A stretch of DNA of 64,000 nucleotides from Arthrobacter sp. 24S4-2 (GTDB lineage: Bacteria; Actinomycetota; Actinomycetes; Actinomycetales; Micrococcaceae), in contig NZ_CP040018.1 in assembly GCF_005280255.1 (NCBI RefSeq), positions 2,914,001-2,978,000 of the forward strand. Reading direction: 5' to 3'. Both the position numbers and the translations under genes were made by a program. This document shows positions 23,108-32,239 of the stretch, in pieces. Below the pieces are notes generated by a model. That model saw only the letters and a list, made by a program, of their open reading frames with translations, was not told the origin of the DNA and made no database searches. How positions within the stretch are numbered: the first letter of the stretch is position 1; each line of letters opens with the position of its first letter.

Positions 23108-24331
23108 GTGGAAATCACCTTCATGGTGGCGCTGGTTATAGCGCTGGCACTTTTTTTCGACTTCACCAACGGATTTCATGACACCGCCAATGCAATGGCC
23201 ACGCCCATTGCCACCGGTGCCATCAAACCCAAGACGGCAGTTGCCTTGGCGGCAGTCCTCAACCTGGTCGGTGCGTTCCTGTCCACCGAAGTGGCCAAGA
23301 CCGTATCCGGCGGCATCATCAAGGAGGGCGCCGACGGCATCCAGATCACCCCGGACATCATCTTTGCGGGCCTGATGGGCGCCATCCTCTGGAACATGAT
23401 CACGTGGCTGAAGGGCCTCCCGTCGAGTTCGTCCCACGCGCTCTTCGGCGGCCTGATCGGCGCGGCGATCGCAGGAATCGGCATCCACTCGGTCAATTTC
23501 GAGTCGCTGATGCAGAAGGTCATTCTCCCCGCGCTCTTCGCCCCGGTCATCGCAGGCGGCGTGGCCTACATCTGTACCCGCCTGGCCTATGCGCTGACGT
23601 CCCGGCACGACCCCGAGACCGGCAGCAAGCTGACCCAGAAGCGCGGCGGCTTCCGTACCGGGCAGATTTTCACGTCCAGCCTGGTGGCGCTGGCGCACGG
23701 CACCAACGATGCGCAGAAGACCATGGGGATCATCACCCTGGTGCTGATCGCCGCGGGCACGCAGCAGCCGGGGTCCGGCCCCCAGCTCTGGGTGATTACA
23801 GCCTGTGCCCTCGCCATTGCCATCGGCACGTACGCGGGCGGCTGGCGGATCATCCGCACCATGGGCTCCGGCCTGACGGATGTTAAGCCCGCCCAGGGCT
23901 TCGCCGCGGAAACCAGCACGGCTTCGGCCATCCTGGCGTCCTCACACCTCGGCTTCGCGCTGTCCACCACGCAGGTTGCTTCCGGATCGGTGATCGGCTC
24001 GGGCCTGGGCCGGAGAGGCACCTCGGTGCGCTGGGGCACTGCCGGGCGCATCGCCATCGGCTGGCTGCTAACCCTTCCCGCAGCCGGGATTGTCGGCGCG
24101 CTGACTGCCCTACTGGTGAAAACCGGCGTGGTGGGCGTGGCCATAGCGGCCGTCACCGGCACCGGCGCCGTGATGTTCATGTTCGTCCAATCCCGCAAAT
24201 CCCATGTGGGCCACCACAATGCTGTGGAGGTCGAGGAAGCCGGGCAGGCTGTCCGCTTCCGGAAGAAAAAAGCCATGGCACAGGCACTTCGTGCCCGGAA
24301 CGCCAGCAAGCAGAAGGACGGCCTGTCATGA
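23108..24331 (+). CDS. pit: PiT-family inorganic phosphate transporter
   Basis: A 407-residue integral membrane protein with about ten membrane segments. Both PiT signature regions are present: FDFTNGFHDTANAMATPIATGA at about 18-39 and LAHGTNDAQKTMG at about 196-208. It imports phosphate as a metal-phosphate complex with protons. The C-terminus is a basic cytoplasmic tail. The start is GTG (MEITFMVAL, usual for the family); ATG at 23123 is an alternative. The last codon overlaps the following small membrane gene in ATGA, so the two are coupled. I see no Pho-box-like repeats in the 170 bases upstream. Confidence 0.93.
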   Translation: MEITFMVALVIALALFFDFTNGFHDTANAMATPIATGAIKPKTAVALAAVLNLVGAFLSTEVAKTVSGGIIKEGADGIQITPDIIFAGLMGAILWNMITWLKGLPSSSSHALFGGLIGAAIAGIGIHSVNFESLMQKVILPALFAPVIAGGVAYICTRLAYALTSRHDPETGSKLTQKRGGFRTGQIFTSSLVALAHGTNDAQKTMGIITLVLIAAGTQQPGSGPQLWVITACALAIAIGTYAGGWRIIRTMGSGLTDVKPAQGFAAETSTASAILASSHLGFALSTTQVASGSVIGSGLGRRGTSVRWGTAGRIAIGWLLTLPAAGIVGALTALLVKTGVVGVAIAAVTGTGAVMFMFVQSRKSHVGHHNAVEVEEAGQAVRFRKKKAMAQALRARNASKQKDGLS

Positions 24332-24549
24332 AATGGTTGGAACTGGTTCAGGTTGCCGGAGCCACCCTGGCAGCAGCAATTACGGTGGTGGTCCTCTACT
24401 CCGTCGGAGTGCGCTTCACCGCCATCGCCGGCGATCCCGAACAGGCCACGCCCCGGTGGATGAAGTCGCTCGCCTACACCTGTTTCGTCCTGTGCGGCCT
24501 TGCTGTGCTCTTCGGCCTGTACCTGATCATTCCGTACTTCAGCAAATAG
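24328..24549 (+). CDS. Small two-helix membrane protein coupled to the phosphate transporter
   Basis: A 73-residue protein with two predicted membrane helices (about 5-28 and 50-70) joined by a short loop with DPEQATPRWMKS. The ATG overlaps the pit stop by four bases, which argues for a partner or accessory subunit of the transporter. Small genes of this kind follow pit in related actinobacteria, but no function is established and I do not assign one. Confidence 0.75.
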   Translation: MKWLELVQVAGATLAAAITVVVLYSVGVRFTAIAGDPEQATPRWMKSLAYTCFVLCGLAVLFGLYLIIPYFSK

Positions 24550-24760
24550 CAGCCGCCCCCGGTAGCTGACCTGACCGGCGCCGGAGGGCGACGGCTGGAG
24601 CGGGAGGGGCTGCTCTGGCGGATATGGCCCATCGGGGGAATAGTTAACACTGTTTCAGCGTGTTAGGTCCGGCGCAGTTGCCGAACCATGCCGGGAGCCA
24701 TCCCGAGGGTTCTATCCAGGCCGGGTCCCGAGCCGGGAACCGCAAGCAGGTGGGTCTGTC

Positions 24761-25780
24761 ATGCGCAGTCAAACCGGGGCTTCAGCCCGAATGGCAAAAG
24801 CCGCCACAGCCGCGTGCCTGCTGGCCCTCAACGGCGGATGCGCCGCCCCGCCGTCGCCCGCTCCGTCATCTCCGGAAAGTACGACGACGGCGGCATCAAC
24901 TTCCGCTGCGGAACCGCCGGCGTCCGCTTCAGCCAACGGAGATCCGACGGCCGGGCCGTTGCCCGGCCCCGGCGACGGCCCGCCCGTCGCGGGGGCGCCG
25001 GTTATCCGCTGGGTCCCCATCGGGCCCTCCGCCCCCACCGATCCGCCGGAGGGCACGCTCTACGAACTCCTGCGCAAGCGTGACTGCGCCGGCCTGCGGG
25101 ACTCCACCCTCAACACGGCGTTTCCTGCCGTCTGGACGGCTGCCGTGGCCACCTGTCTTGCCCTGGCAACCGACCTACCCCAGGACTGGCAGCGGGCCCG
25201 GACCTCGCTGGCAGGTGTCACGGGCCTGCCGCCCGGGAGGTGCTGGGAAACCAAGGTGACGGAGTCCCTGCGCCAGGCAGTGGACATCCGGACGGCGTAT
25301 CCCGGACTCCAGTTGACCGTGGACGCCGCAGGCGCGGGCGACGAATGCCCCCGCCGGCTGACCGGGCTCACTGTGCTCGAGGGGCCCCGCGCGGGGGAAG
25401 CAATTCCTTCGGTTCCTTCCGGCGGCGGTACCCAGGTGCAGCTGGAAGGGTTCTTTGTGAATGTGGACAAAATCCTGGTCGACGGCCTTCCGGTCGCCTT
25501 TGAGGGCCCACAGTTCGGCCCGTTCGTGTTCTTTGCCCCGCCGGCAGCTGCCGCACGGTCCGCCAAGGTCACGGTGGAGGCATCGCCGCCGGTTTCCGGT
25601 GAGGCCGAGTTCTTCTACGACGACTCGACGCCGTCGGCTCCCGGCCCCACGCCTACCGCACCCTCCGTGTCCGGGCCTCCACCGTCCGAGCCGACTGCTT
25701 CCCAACCCCCTGGACCCGAATCCGCAGGTACCGGATCCACGGTGACCGAATCCGCGCTGTCGCGTCAGGCGCCGTCATGA
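24761..25780 (+). CDS. Putative secreted Ser/Pro-rich lipoprotein, unknown function
   Basis: A 339-residue protein that I do not recognise. The N-terminus has basic residues, a hydrophobic stretch (ATAACLLALNGGC) and a lipobox-like NGGC with cysteine about residue 27, suggesting a lipoprotein. A 50-residue Ser/Pro/Ala/Thr-rich linker follows. The core (about 80-280) has four or five cysteines and a TIG-like beta segment (VQLEGFFVNVDKILVDGLPVAF), then another Pro/Ser-rich tail. Its stop overlaps the start of the next membrane gene (ATGA), so the two likely work together at the cell surface. Confidence 0.7.
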   Translation: MRSQTGASARMAKAATAACLLALNGGCAAPPSPAPSSPESTTTAASTSAAEPPASASANGDPTAGPLPGPGDGPPVAGAPVIRWVPIGPSAPTDPPEGTLYELLRKRDCAGLRDSTLNTAFPAVWTAAVATCLALATDLPQDWQRARTSLAGVTGLPPGRCWETKVTESLRQAVDIRTAYPGLQLTVDAAGAGDECPRRLTGLTVLEGPRAGEAIPSVPSGGGTQVQLEGFFVNVDKILVDGLPVAFEGPQFGPFVFFAPPAAAARSAKVTVEASPPVSGEAEFFYDDSTPSAPGPTPTAPSVSGPPPSEPTASQPPGPESAGTGSTVTESALSRQAPS

Positions 25781-26646
25781 GCGGTGAGCAGGAAGGGGAT
25801 CCCCGCTGGAAGCGCGCCGTTGACATGCTGGCGGTCATCGGGCCGCCGTTGACTATGGCAACGGCATTGCTGGTCTACTTCGGCTGGGCAAGGACAGACG
25901 CACAGGCGAAAGCGATGGGGCTGGACGTGAGCCTCTTCGGCTACACGGTGCAGGATTTCGTCCTGAGGAGCATCCCGTCACTGTTCATTCCGCTGGTCTG
26001 GCTGCTGATCATGGCGGTGCTGTGGCTTGCGGTGGACAGGTTCCTGGCCGGGCAGCTGGCTGGCGGCCGAACCACCGTCATCCGCAGGCTCGCAGCGGTG
26101 ATCCTCATTGCCGGCGTCGCCTGTTCAGCCGCCATGTGGCTCGTGGTGATTCTCCAGCCCGAACGCACCGTGCTTTTCGTCCCCTTCATCATGGCCGGAG
26201 GCGTGCTCCTGGCGGCGTGGGGGCTGAGCCTGTGGCGCCGGTCCCGGGACGGGGCGGGGCGGGGCATTCCCGCACTGTCCCGCGGCTCCGAAAAGACGCT
26301 GATCTTCTGCCTGGTCACCCTCCTGCTGTTTTGGGGGACGTCGGACTACGCCCAGGCGCTGGGCCGGGGACTGGCGGTGAGCTACGAGGAGCGGTCCATG
26401 CTGCTGCCCACTGCTGTTGTTTACAGCAAGGACCGGCTGGGAATCACGGCGCCCAATGTGCGTGAGCAGGCCAGCGGCCCGGAAGAACACCAGGTGTACC
26501 AGTACACCGGGCTCCGCCTCCTGGTGGTCAGTGGCGGCCGTATCTTCCTGCTCAACGAGGGCTGGACGCTCCGGAGCGGCAAAGTGGTGGTGCTCCACGA
26601 CGACCCCGGGATGCGCGTGGAGTATGGGAACCCCGAGTCCAAATGA
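25777..26646 (+). CDS. Polytopic membrane protein, unknown function
   Basis: A 289-residue protein with about five hydrophobic segments (around 17-37, 64-86, 104-125, 130-150 and 168-184) and a soluble C-terminal part of about 100 residues. That part (TAVVYSKDRLGITAPN, RLLVVSGGRIFLLNEGW, VVVLHDDPGMRVEY) is beta-rich and probably extracytoplasmic. No family is recognised. It is translationally coupled to the preceding lipoprotein gene, and a RibD-like gene starts 14 bases after it. Confidence 0.75.
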   Translation: MSGEQEGDPRWKRAVDMLAVIGPPLTMATALLVYFGWARTDAQAKAMGLDVSLFGYTVQDFVLRSIPSLFIPLVWLLIMAVLWLAVDRFLAGQLAGGRTTVIRRLAAVILIAGVACSAAMWLVVILQPERTVLFVPFIMAGGVLLAAWGLSLWRRSRDGAGRGIPALSRGSEKTLIFCLVTLLLFWGTSDYAQALGRGLAVSYEERSMLLPTAVVYSKDRLGITAPNVREQASGPEEHQVYQYTGLRLLVVSGGRIFLLNEGWTLRSGKVVVLHDDPGMRVEYGNPESK

Positions 26647-26659
26647 CTAGGCTGGGTCC

Positions 26660-27250
26660 ATGTCCCGTCTCCAGTACTTCGTGGCCTCGTCCCTCGACGG
26701 ATTCATCGCCACGTCCGATGACAACCTGTCATGGCTCCTCCAGTTCGATGGGTTCGAAGGAGGCCGGGAAAGTTACGAAGCGTTCATGGCCGATGTCGGC
26801 TGCATCGTGATGGGCGGGGAAACCTACAGCTGGCTCATGGAACACGAACCAGGCAACTGGCCGTACCCTGGCACGCCGTGCTGGGTCTTCACCCACCACG
26901 AACATTCGGCACCCCCAGGGGCGGACGTCACGTTCGTGCGCGGAGAGGTCCGCGAGTTCATGGACGATTTCGCCGCGGAGGCAGGGGACAAGAACGTCTG
27001 GCTGGTGGGCGGGGGAGAGCTCGCGGCCCAGTTCGCGGACGCCGGCCTGCTGGACGAAATCATCGTTTCCATTATCCCGGTGCTGCTCGGCGCCGGGAAG
27101 CCCGTGCTGCCCATCAAGACCGGCCCCACCCGGCCGCTGGAACTCGTGGCGTCCAACGCCATGGGCATGGGGATCGTCGAGCTGCGGTACCGGCTCGGCG
27201 AGCCGCCGTCCAAGGGTGCGCCGTCCGCTGACGCGCCGCCCAACAACTGA
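26660..27250 (+). CDS. Dihydrofolate-reductase-like (RibD C-terminal domain) protein
   Basis: A 196-residue oxidoreductase of the RibD-C/DHFR-like family. LQYFVASSLDGFIATSDDNLSWL is the typical N-terminus, CIVMGGETYSWL the central strand, and KNVWLVGGGELAAQFADAGLLDEIIVSIIPVLLG the nucleotide-binding region with GGGE. Family members reduce pterin- or riboflavin-like substrates with NADPH, but the stand-alone forms (YyaP/YwjB-like) have unknown substrates. The last 20 residues are low complexity, and the stop codon falls in the first unit of a short tandem repeat. Confidence 0.85.
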   Translation: MSRLQYFVASSLDGFIATSDDNLSWLLQFDGFEGGRESYEAFMADVGCIVMGGETYSWLMEHEPGNWPYPGTPCWVFTHHEHSAPPGADVTFVRGEVREFMDDFAAEAGDKNVWLVGGGELAAQFADAGLLDEIIVSIIPVLLGAGKPVLPIKTGPTRPLELVASNAMGMGIVELRYRLGEPPSKGAPSADAPPNN

Positions 27251-27299
27251 GCCAGCGTCAGCCACTAAGCCGGCGTCAGCCCACTGAGCCGGCGTCAGG
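27247..27299. repeat. Three imperfect copies of an 18-bp tandem repeat
   Basis: The unit CTGAGCCRGCGTCAGCCA (R is A or G) occurs at 27247-27264, 27265-27283 (one base longer) and 27284-27299 (truncated). It fills the gap between two converging genes. Copy 1 gives the TGA stop of the RibD-like gene, and TCA in copy 3 gives the stop of the thioesterase on the other strand. Confidence 0.8.
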
Positions 27300-27759
27300 A
27301 AGCGATGTCCCGGATCAGGTTGGTGATGCGCGCCGTGGAGAGCCTGCGGCCCTTTTCATCCGTCATCACGATTTCGTGAGTGGTGAGTGTTCGGCCCAAG
27401 TGGATGGCCGTGCAGGTTCCGGTTACCGTGCCGGAGGCGATAGCGCGGTGATGCGTGGCCCCGACCTCGATTCCCAGCGCCTGCCGTCCCCGGCCCGCGT
27501 GCATCCCGGCAGCGAATGAGCCGAGCGTCTCGGCGAGCACGACGTGCGCGCCGCCATGCAGGATCCCGGCCACCTGGGTATTGCCTTCCACCGGCATGGT
27601 GGCCACCGTGCGTTCCGGGCTCATTTCGAGGAAGTGGATGCCCATCTTCACCACGAGCGCGCCAACGCCGTACTCGCCGAGCCATTCATGCATTTCTTCC
27701 GGGACTCCGGCGGCCGCCAGTTCGTCGGTGAACTGGCCGGGCGTGAAATTGTCCATCAT
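27295..27759 (-). CDS. Hotdog-fold thioesterase (PaaI/YbgC type)
   Basis: A 154-residue protein. The hotdog helix and active site read NTQVAGILHGGAHVVLAETLGSFAA, with HGG the conserved loop and the downstream E/A region the catalytic site of PaaI/EntH-like acyl-CoA thioesterases. GIEVGATHHRAIASGTVTGT follows as the next strands. It probably hydrolyses an aryl- or acyl-CoA; the substrate is unknown. The start ATG at 27759 is followed directly by a second ATG. The gene is divergent from polA with only 19 bases between the two start codons, so their promoters must overlap the coding regions. Confidence 0.87.
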   Translation of the reverse strand: MMDNFTPGQFTDELAAAGVPEEMHEWLGEYGVGALVVKMGIHFLEMSPERTVATMPVEGNTQVAGILHGGAHVVLAETLGSFAAGMHAGRGRQALGIEVGATHHRAIASGTVTGTCTAIHLGRTLTTHEIVMTDEKGRRLSTARITNLIRDIAS

Positions 27760-27778
27760 GGGAACTAGGCTGGCACCT

Positions 27779-30624
27779 GTGAGCGAAACTACCAAACCGG
27801 CCCTTGCCCCCCTTTCGGCAGACACTGCACCAGACATTCTCCCGGCTCCTGAGTCCAAATCAGCGATTGCGGCCAAGCCCGCCCCGAAAACCACACGTAC
27901 CGCGGAGCCGGTTTCCGCCACTGAGGCTCCCGTGATTCCCATCACGGACCAGCCGCGCCTCCTGGTCCTGGACGGGCACTCCATGGCGTTCCGCGCCTTT
28001 TTCGCCCTGCCGGCGGACAAGTTCTCCACCGCAAACGGGCAGCACACCAACGCGATCCATGGCTTCACGTCCATGCTCATCAACCTGATCAAGGAACAGA
28101 AGCCCACCCACATTGCCGTGGCCTTCGATGTCTCGGATGAAACCACCCATCGAAAGGCCGAGTACAGCGACTACAAGGGCGGCCGGAACGAAACGCCCCG
28201 GGAGATGAGCGGCCAGATCGATCTCATCGACAAGGTCATGCAGGCGTGGGGCATCAAGACCATCAAGATGCCGGGCTATGAAGCTGACGACATCCTGGCG
28301 ACACTCTCCGTCATGGGAGAAAAAGCAGGTCACGAGGTGCTCCTCGTGACTGGTGACCGTGACGCCTTCCAGCTCATCACCGACAACGTGTTTGTGCTCT
28401 ACCCCGGAAGGGCGTCAGCGACATTCCCCGGCTGGATGCGGCAGCCATCCAGGAGAAGTACTTTGTGACGCCGCCCCAGTACTCGGACCTCGCCGCGCTG
28501 GTGGGGGAGTCCGCGGACAACCTCCCCGGCGTTCCCGGCGTCGGCCCCAAGACGGCTGCCAAGTGGATCAACCTTTACGGCGGGCTGGAGGGGGTTCTGG
28601 AGCACCTCGACGCGATCGGCGGCAAGGTGGGGGACTCCCTCCGCGAAAACGTCGAGGACGTCAAGCGCAACCGGCGCCTGAACAGGCTCCACACGGACCT
28701 GGACCTCCCGGTAACCCTGGACGAACTCGCGGAACCGCGGCCGGACGAGGCCGCCCTGGAGCAACTGTTCGACGACCTTGAATTCAAGACCATCCGCGCC
28801 CGGCTCTTCGCCCTCTACGGCAGTGACGAAGTGGAGTCCGCTGAGCGCGAGAGCATCGACACGCCTGATTTTGTGACCCCCTCCGGAGCAACGGAGCTGA
28901 GTGCCTTCCTGGCGGCCGGCGCGGGAAAGCGGTCGGCAGTCGCCGTCGACCTGGTGCCCGGCAGGATCGGCGAAGACGCCGCTGCGCTGGCCATCGTCCG
29001 TGACGACGCCGCCGTCTACATCGACCTCGCCACCCAGGACGCCGCGGCCGAAAACGTCCTGGCGGACTGGCTGCGGGACGGGGAATCACCGAAGGTGATG
29101 CACGGCTACAAGGCGGCCCTCAAGGCCTTGTCCAGCCGTGGCCTGGGCCTGGAAGGGGTGGTGGACGACACCTCAATCTCCGGGTATCTCATCCAGCCGG
29201 ACCGCCGCACGTACGAGCTCGCCGAGCTGGCCCAGCACCACCTCAACATCAGCATCTCGCCCGAGACCGCCAAGGCAGGTCAGCTTGAGCTGTCGTTCGA
29301 CGGCGACGACGCCGCCGCTGCCGGCGAGCTGGTCCGCGTGGCCGCGGTGGTCCAGGCACTGAGCCGATACTTCGAATCGGAACTGAAGGAACGCAAGGCC
29401 GCGGACCTGCTGACCACCCTCGAGCTGCCCGTCAGCCGGGTTCTCGCCGACATGGAACTCGCAGGGATCGCCATCGACATGCCCCGCATGGACGATCAGC
29501 TGGCGGATCTCGCCAAGGTGATCGACAACGCCCAGGAGCTTGCCTTCGCGGCGATCGGCCACGAGGTCAATCTGGGGTCGCCCAAGCAGCTCCAGACGGT
29601 CCTCTTCGACGAACTCCAGTTGCCGAAGACCAAGAAAATCAAGTCCGGCTACACCACGGACGCCGCATCGCTCAAGAACCTGCTGGAAAAGACCGGGCAC
29701 GAATTCCTGGTCCAGCTCATGGCGCACCGCGAGTCATCGAAGCTGCGCCAGATGCTGGAGACGCTCAAGAAGTCCGTCACGGAAGACGGCAGGATCCACA
29801 CCACCTATGCGCAGAACGTCGCAGCAACGGGCCGGATCTCCTCCAACAACCCGAACCTGCAGAACATCCCCATCCGCAGCGAGGAAGGCCGGCGCGTCCG
29901 CGGCATCTTCGTGGTCAGCCAAGGCTACGAGTGCCTGCTTTCCGCCGACTACTCGCAGATCGAAATGCGGATCATGGCCCACCTCTCCGGGGACGCCGGC
30001 CTGATCCAGGCGTACAAGGACGGCGAGGACCTCCACCGGTTCGTGGGTTCCAACATCTTCCACGTGCCCACGGACCAGGTAACGAGTGCCATGCGTTCCA
30101 AGGTCAAGGCCATGTCCTATGGCCTCGCTTACGGCCTGACCTCGTTCGGGCTCTCCAAACAGCTGGAGATCTCCGTTGACGAGGCCCGGACCCTGATGAA
30201 GGAATACTTCGACCGGTTCGGCGCGGTCCGTGACTACCTCCGCGGTGTGGTGGACCAGGCCCGGGTCGACGGCTACACAGCCACCATTGAAGGACGCCGC
30301 CGGTACCTGCCGGATCTCACCAGTACGGACCGGCAGTTGCGCGAAAACGCGGAACGCATCGCACTGAACTCTCCTATCCAGGGGTCTGCGGCCGACATCA
30401 TCAAGCGCGCCATGCTGGGCGTTCACGCCGAACTGCAGGCACAGGGCCTCAAGTCCCGCATGCTCCTGCAGGTCCATGACGAACTGGTGCTTGAGGTCGC
30501 CGCCGGCGAACGGAAAGCTGTGGAGAAGCTGGTCACGGAGCAGATGGGCTCCGCCGCGGACCTCAGCGTTCCGCTGGAAGTCCAGATCGGCGTCGGTCCG
30601 ACCTGGTACGACGCCGGCCACTAA
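27779..30624 (+). CDS. polA: DNA polymerase I (frame interrupted once)
   Basis: DNA repair and Okazaki-fragment polymerase. The first part (from GTG 27779) encodes a 50-residue unstructured leader, then the 5'-3' exonuclease (LLVLDGHSMAFRAFFALP, GYEADDILATL, VTGDRDAFQLI). After VLYP the frame runs out at 28468, while the continuation (EKYFVTPPQYSDLAALVGE onwards) is in another frame. Adding one C to the C4 run at 28402-28405 restores a 948-residue protein with PRKGVSDIPRLD-like sequence across the join. The proofreading domain lacks the catalytic DxE (AVDLVP instead), as usual in actinobacteria. Polymerase motifs A (DYSQIEMR), B (RSKVKAMSYGLAYG) and C (VHDELVLE) are intact. Confidence 0.93.
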
Positions 30625-30636
30625 TATTTTCAGGAT

Positions 30637-30666
30637 GCGCGGGGCGTCTTAGCGGGAGCCCCGCGC
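30637..30666 (+). terminator. Hairpin after polA
   Basis: GCGCGGGGC (30637-30645) pairs perfectly with GCCCCGCGC (30658-30666) over a 12-base loop, followed by the moderately T-rich GTCATTCATT. It lies 13 bases after the polA stop and probably ends its transcript. Confidence 0.65.
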
Positions 30667-30697
30667 GTCATTCATTCGGGTTCAAGGGGACCAGTTC

Positions 30698-31987
30698 GTG
30701 GCAGACAAGTATGAGATCCGGCGGTTCAGGGCAGTGGAGAAGGGCGAGCCCGGCTACGCCCAGGGAACCGACTGGATTCAGGCCGTGGGCTTCGGCTTCC
30801 ACGACACCCGCCGCAATGACGAGTTCGTGGACAAAATCATGGCCATGTACCGGTCCGATGACCGTGAGCTGACCGGCGTTTACCAGACCGGCGACGTGGC
30901 GCCGCACTCCTTGGCCGCGAACGTTCCGGTGGCCACCTTCGGTACCCTCCGAAAGGACCTGAACGTCGGCTACGGCCGCCAGTTGCGGACGCATATGGTC
31001 ACGGCGGTGACGGTGCGCGGGACGCACCGGCGGCAGGGCCTCCTGCGCCGCATGATGACCGAAGACCTCTCCGCGGCGAAGGCGGACGGTATGGCGATCG
31101 CGGCACTCACCGCTTCGGAGGGTTCGATCTACGGCCGGTTCGGCTACGGCGTGGCGACCTTTGAGCGCAGCGTCAAGGTGGACACCGGGCCCCGGTTCGG
31201 CCTGCGTCACGTGCCTTCGGGCACGGTGGAAATCGCGGACCGGAAAGTGCTGCTCGAGCTGGCCCCGGAAGTGTTCGAACGCGTGCACCGGCACACCCCT
31301 GGGTCCATCGTCCGGCAGGACGCGTACCGGCAGAACGTGTCCGGAACCGTTGGCCGTGAAGGCAAGGAGGATGAAGCCATCAAGTGCGCCCTGCACTACG
31401 ACGCCGCCGGAACAGTGGACGGGTACGTCTCGTACAAGTTCGCCGGCTGGGACACCAAGCCGTACACCGTGGAAGTGGTGGACCTTGTGGCTGCGACCGA
31501 TGCGGCGTACCTCGAGCTGTGGCAGTTCCTCGGCAGCATCGACCTGATCCAGCGTGTCAGCTGGGCTGACGCGCCCGTGGACGATCCGCTGGTCTGGGCG
31601 CTTTCGGACCCGCGTTGCGTTGAAGCCTCCGACCACCGGGACATGCTCTGGCTCCGGATCCTGGACGGTGTCCGTGCCCTGGGAGCCCGGCGCTATGCGG
31701 CGGACGGAACATTGGTCCTCGGCATTGCGGACGCCCTGGGCTTCGCCGACGGTACTTTCGTCGTTGACGTGAACGGGGGCGAGGCCAGCGTTTCGGCTGC
31801 TGCTCCGGACGTGAGGCCGGACCTGTCCCTGGACGTTGCGGACCTGGGCTCCATCTACCTCGGCGCTGTGTGTCCCGTGACACTGCAGGCGGCCGGACGG
31901 ATCCGGGAACACACACCCGGCGCCGCGCTCAGGGCGCGGAACATGTTCGCCGTCGAGCGGGCGCCCCACTGCCTGACGCATTTCTGA
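30698..31987 (+). CDS. Eis-like GNAT N-acetyltransferase
   Basis: A 429-residue protein with the three-part build of Eis proteins: an N-terminal GNAT domain, a second GNAT-like domain and an SCP2-like C-terminal domain. The acetyl-CoA loop reads VTVRGTHRRQGLLRRMM at about 105-120, followed by SEGSIYGRFGYG, the hallmark of the family. The chain ends in CLTHF, matching the free C-terminal phenylalanine that acts in Eis catalysis. Eis enzymes acetylate amines, and some act on aminoglycosides; the natural substrate here is unknown. Starts with GTG behind AAGGGG and is followed by a terminator. Confidence 0.9.
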   Translation: MADKYEIRRFRAVEKGEPGYAQGTDWIQAVGFGFHDTRRNDEFVDKIMAMYRSDDRELTGVYQTGDVAPHSLAANVPVATFGTLRKDLNVGYGRQLRTHMVTAVTVRGTHRRQGLLRRMMTEDLSAAKADGMAIAALTASEGSIYGRFGYGVATFERSVKVDTGPRFGLRHVPSGTVEIADRKVLLELAPEVFERVHRHTPGSIVRQDAYRQNVSGTVGREGKEDEAIKCALHYDAAGTVDGYVSYKFAGWDTKPYTVEVVDLVAATDAAYLELWQFLGSIDLIQRVSWADAPVDDPLVWALSDPRCVEASDHRDMLWLRILDGVRALGARRYAADGTLVLGIADALGFADGTFVVDVNGGEASVSAAAPDVRPDLSLDVADLGSIYLGAVCPVTLQAAGRIREHTPGAALRARNMFAVERAPHCLTHF

Positions 31988-32028
31988 GCCGGCAATCCGA
32001 GCAGCCGTCCGGTGGATCGACCCGCGTG

Positions 32029-32058
32029 AAAGCGGCCGGTAACCGCGCCGGCCGCTTT
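32029..32058 (+). terminator. Terminator after the Eis-like gene
   Basis: AAAGCGGCCGG (32029-32039) and CCGGCCGCTTT (32048-32058) form a perfect 11-bp stem with an eight-base loop. The U-tract is limited to the last three bases of the stem. Its right end overlaps the -35 of the rpsA promoter. Confidence 0.65.
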
Positions 32059-32086
32059 GACCGGCGTTGGAGGGTGCGACTAGAAT
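32057..32086 (+). promoter_or_regulatory. rpsA promoter
   Basis: TTGACC (32057-32062) and TAGAAT (32081-32086) are separated by 18 bases and resemble the housekeeping sigma consensus closely. The predicted leader is about 145 bases long. It contains a possible 26-codon reading frame from ATG 32134 that I do not call as a gene. Confidence 0.7.
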
Positions 32087-32239
32087 AAACGGGCGTGTAC
32101 TACGTGCACGTATCTAGAATCCACAAAATCAGGATGACCCGGCAGATCCATGTGGTCTGCCATCACCCGCGCCCGCGTCCATACGCGTGCGCGGCGGTCC
32201 GCCTGACCGACTAACTATCCACAACGGAGCCCCTACTAC

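Noticed and set aside
28390..28475. Programmed ribosomal frameshifting in polA (and likewise in coaE and uvrA).
   Set aside because: No slippery A/U-rich heptamer or pseudoknot is seen, and the same defect at C-runs in seven unrelated genes is better explained by base-calling error.
32134..32214. A 26-codon frame in the rpsA leader that could be a leader peptide.
   Set aside because: No repeated regulatory codons and no terminator/antiterminator pair between it and rpsA; too weak to call.
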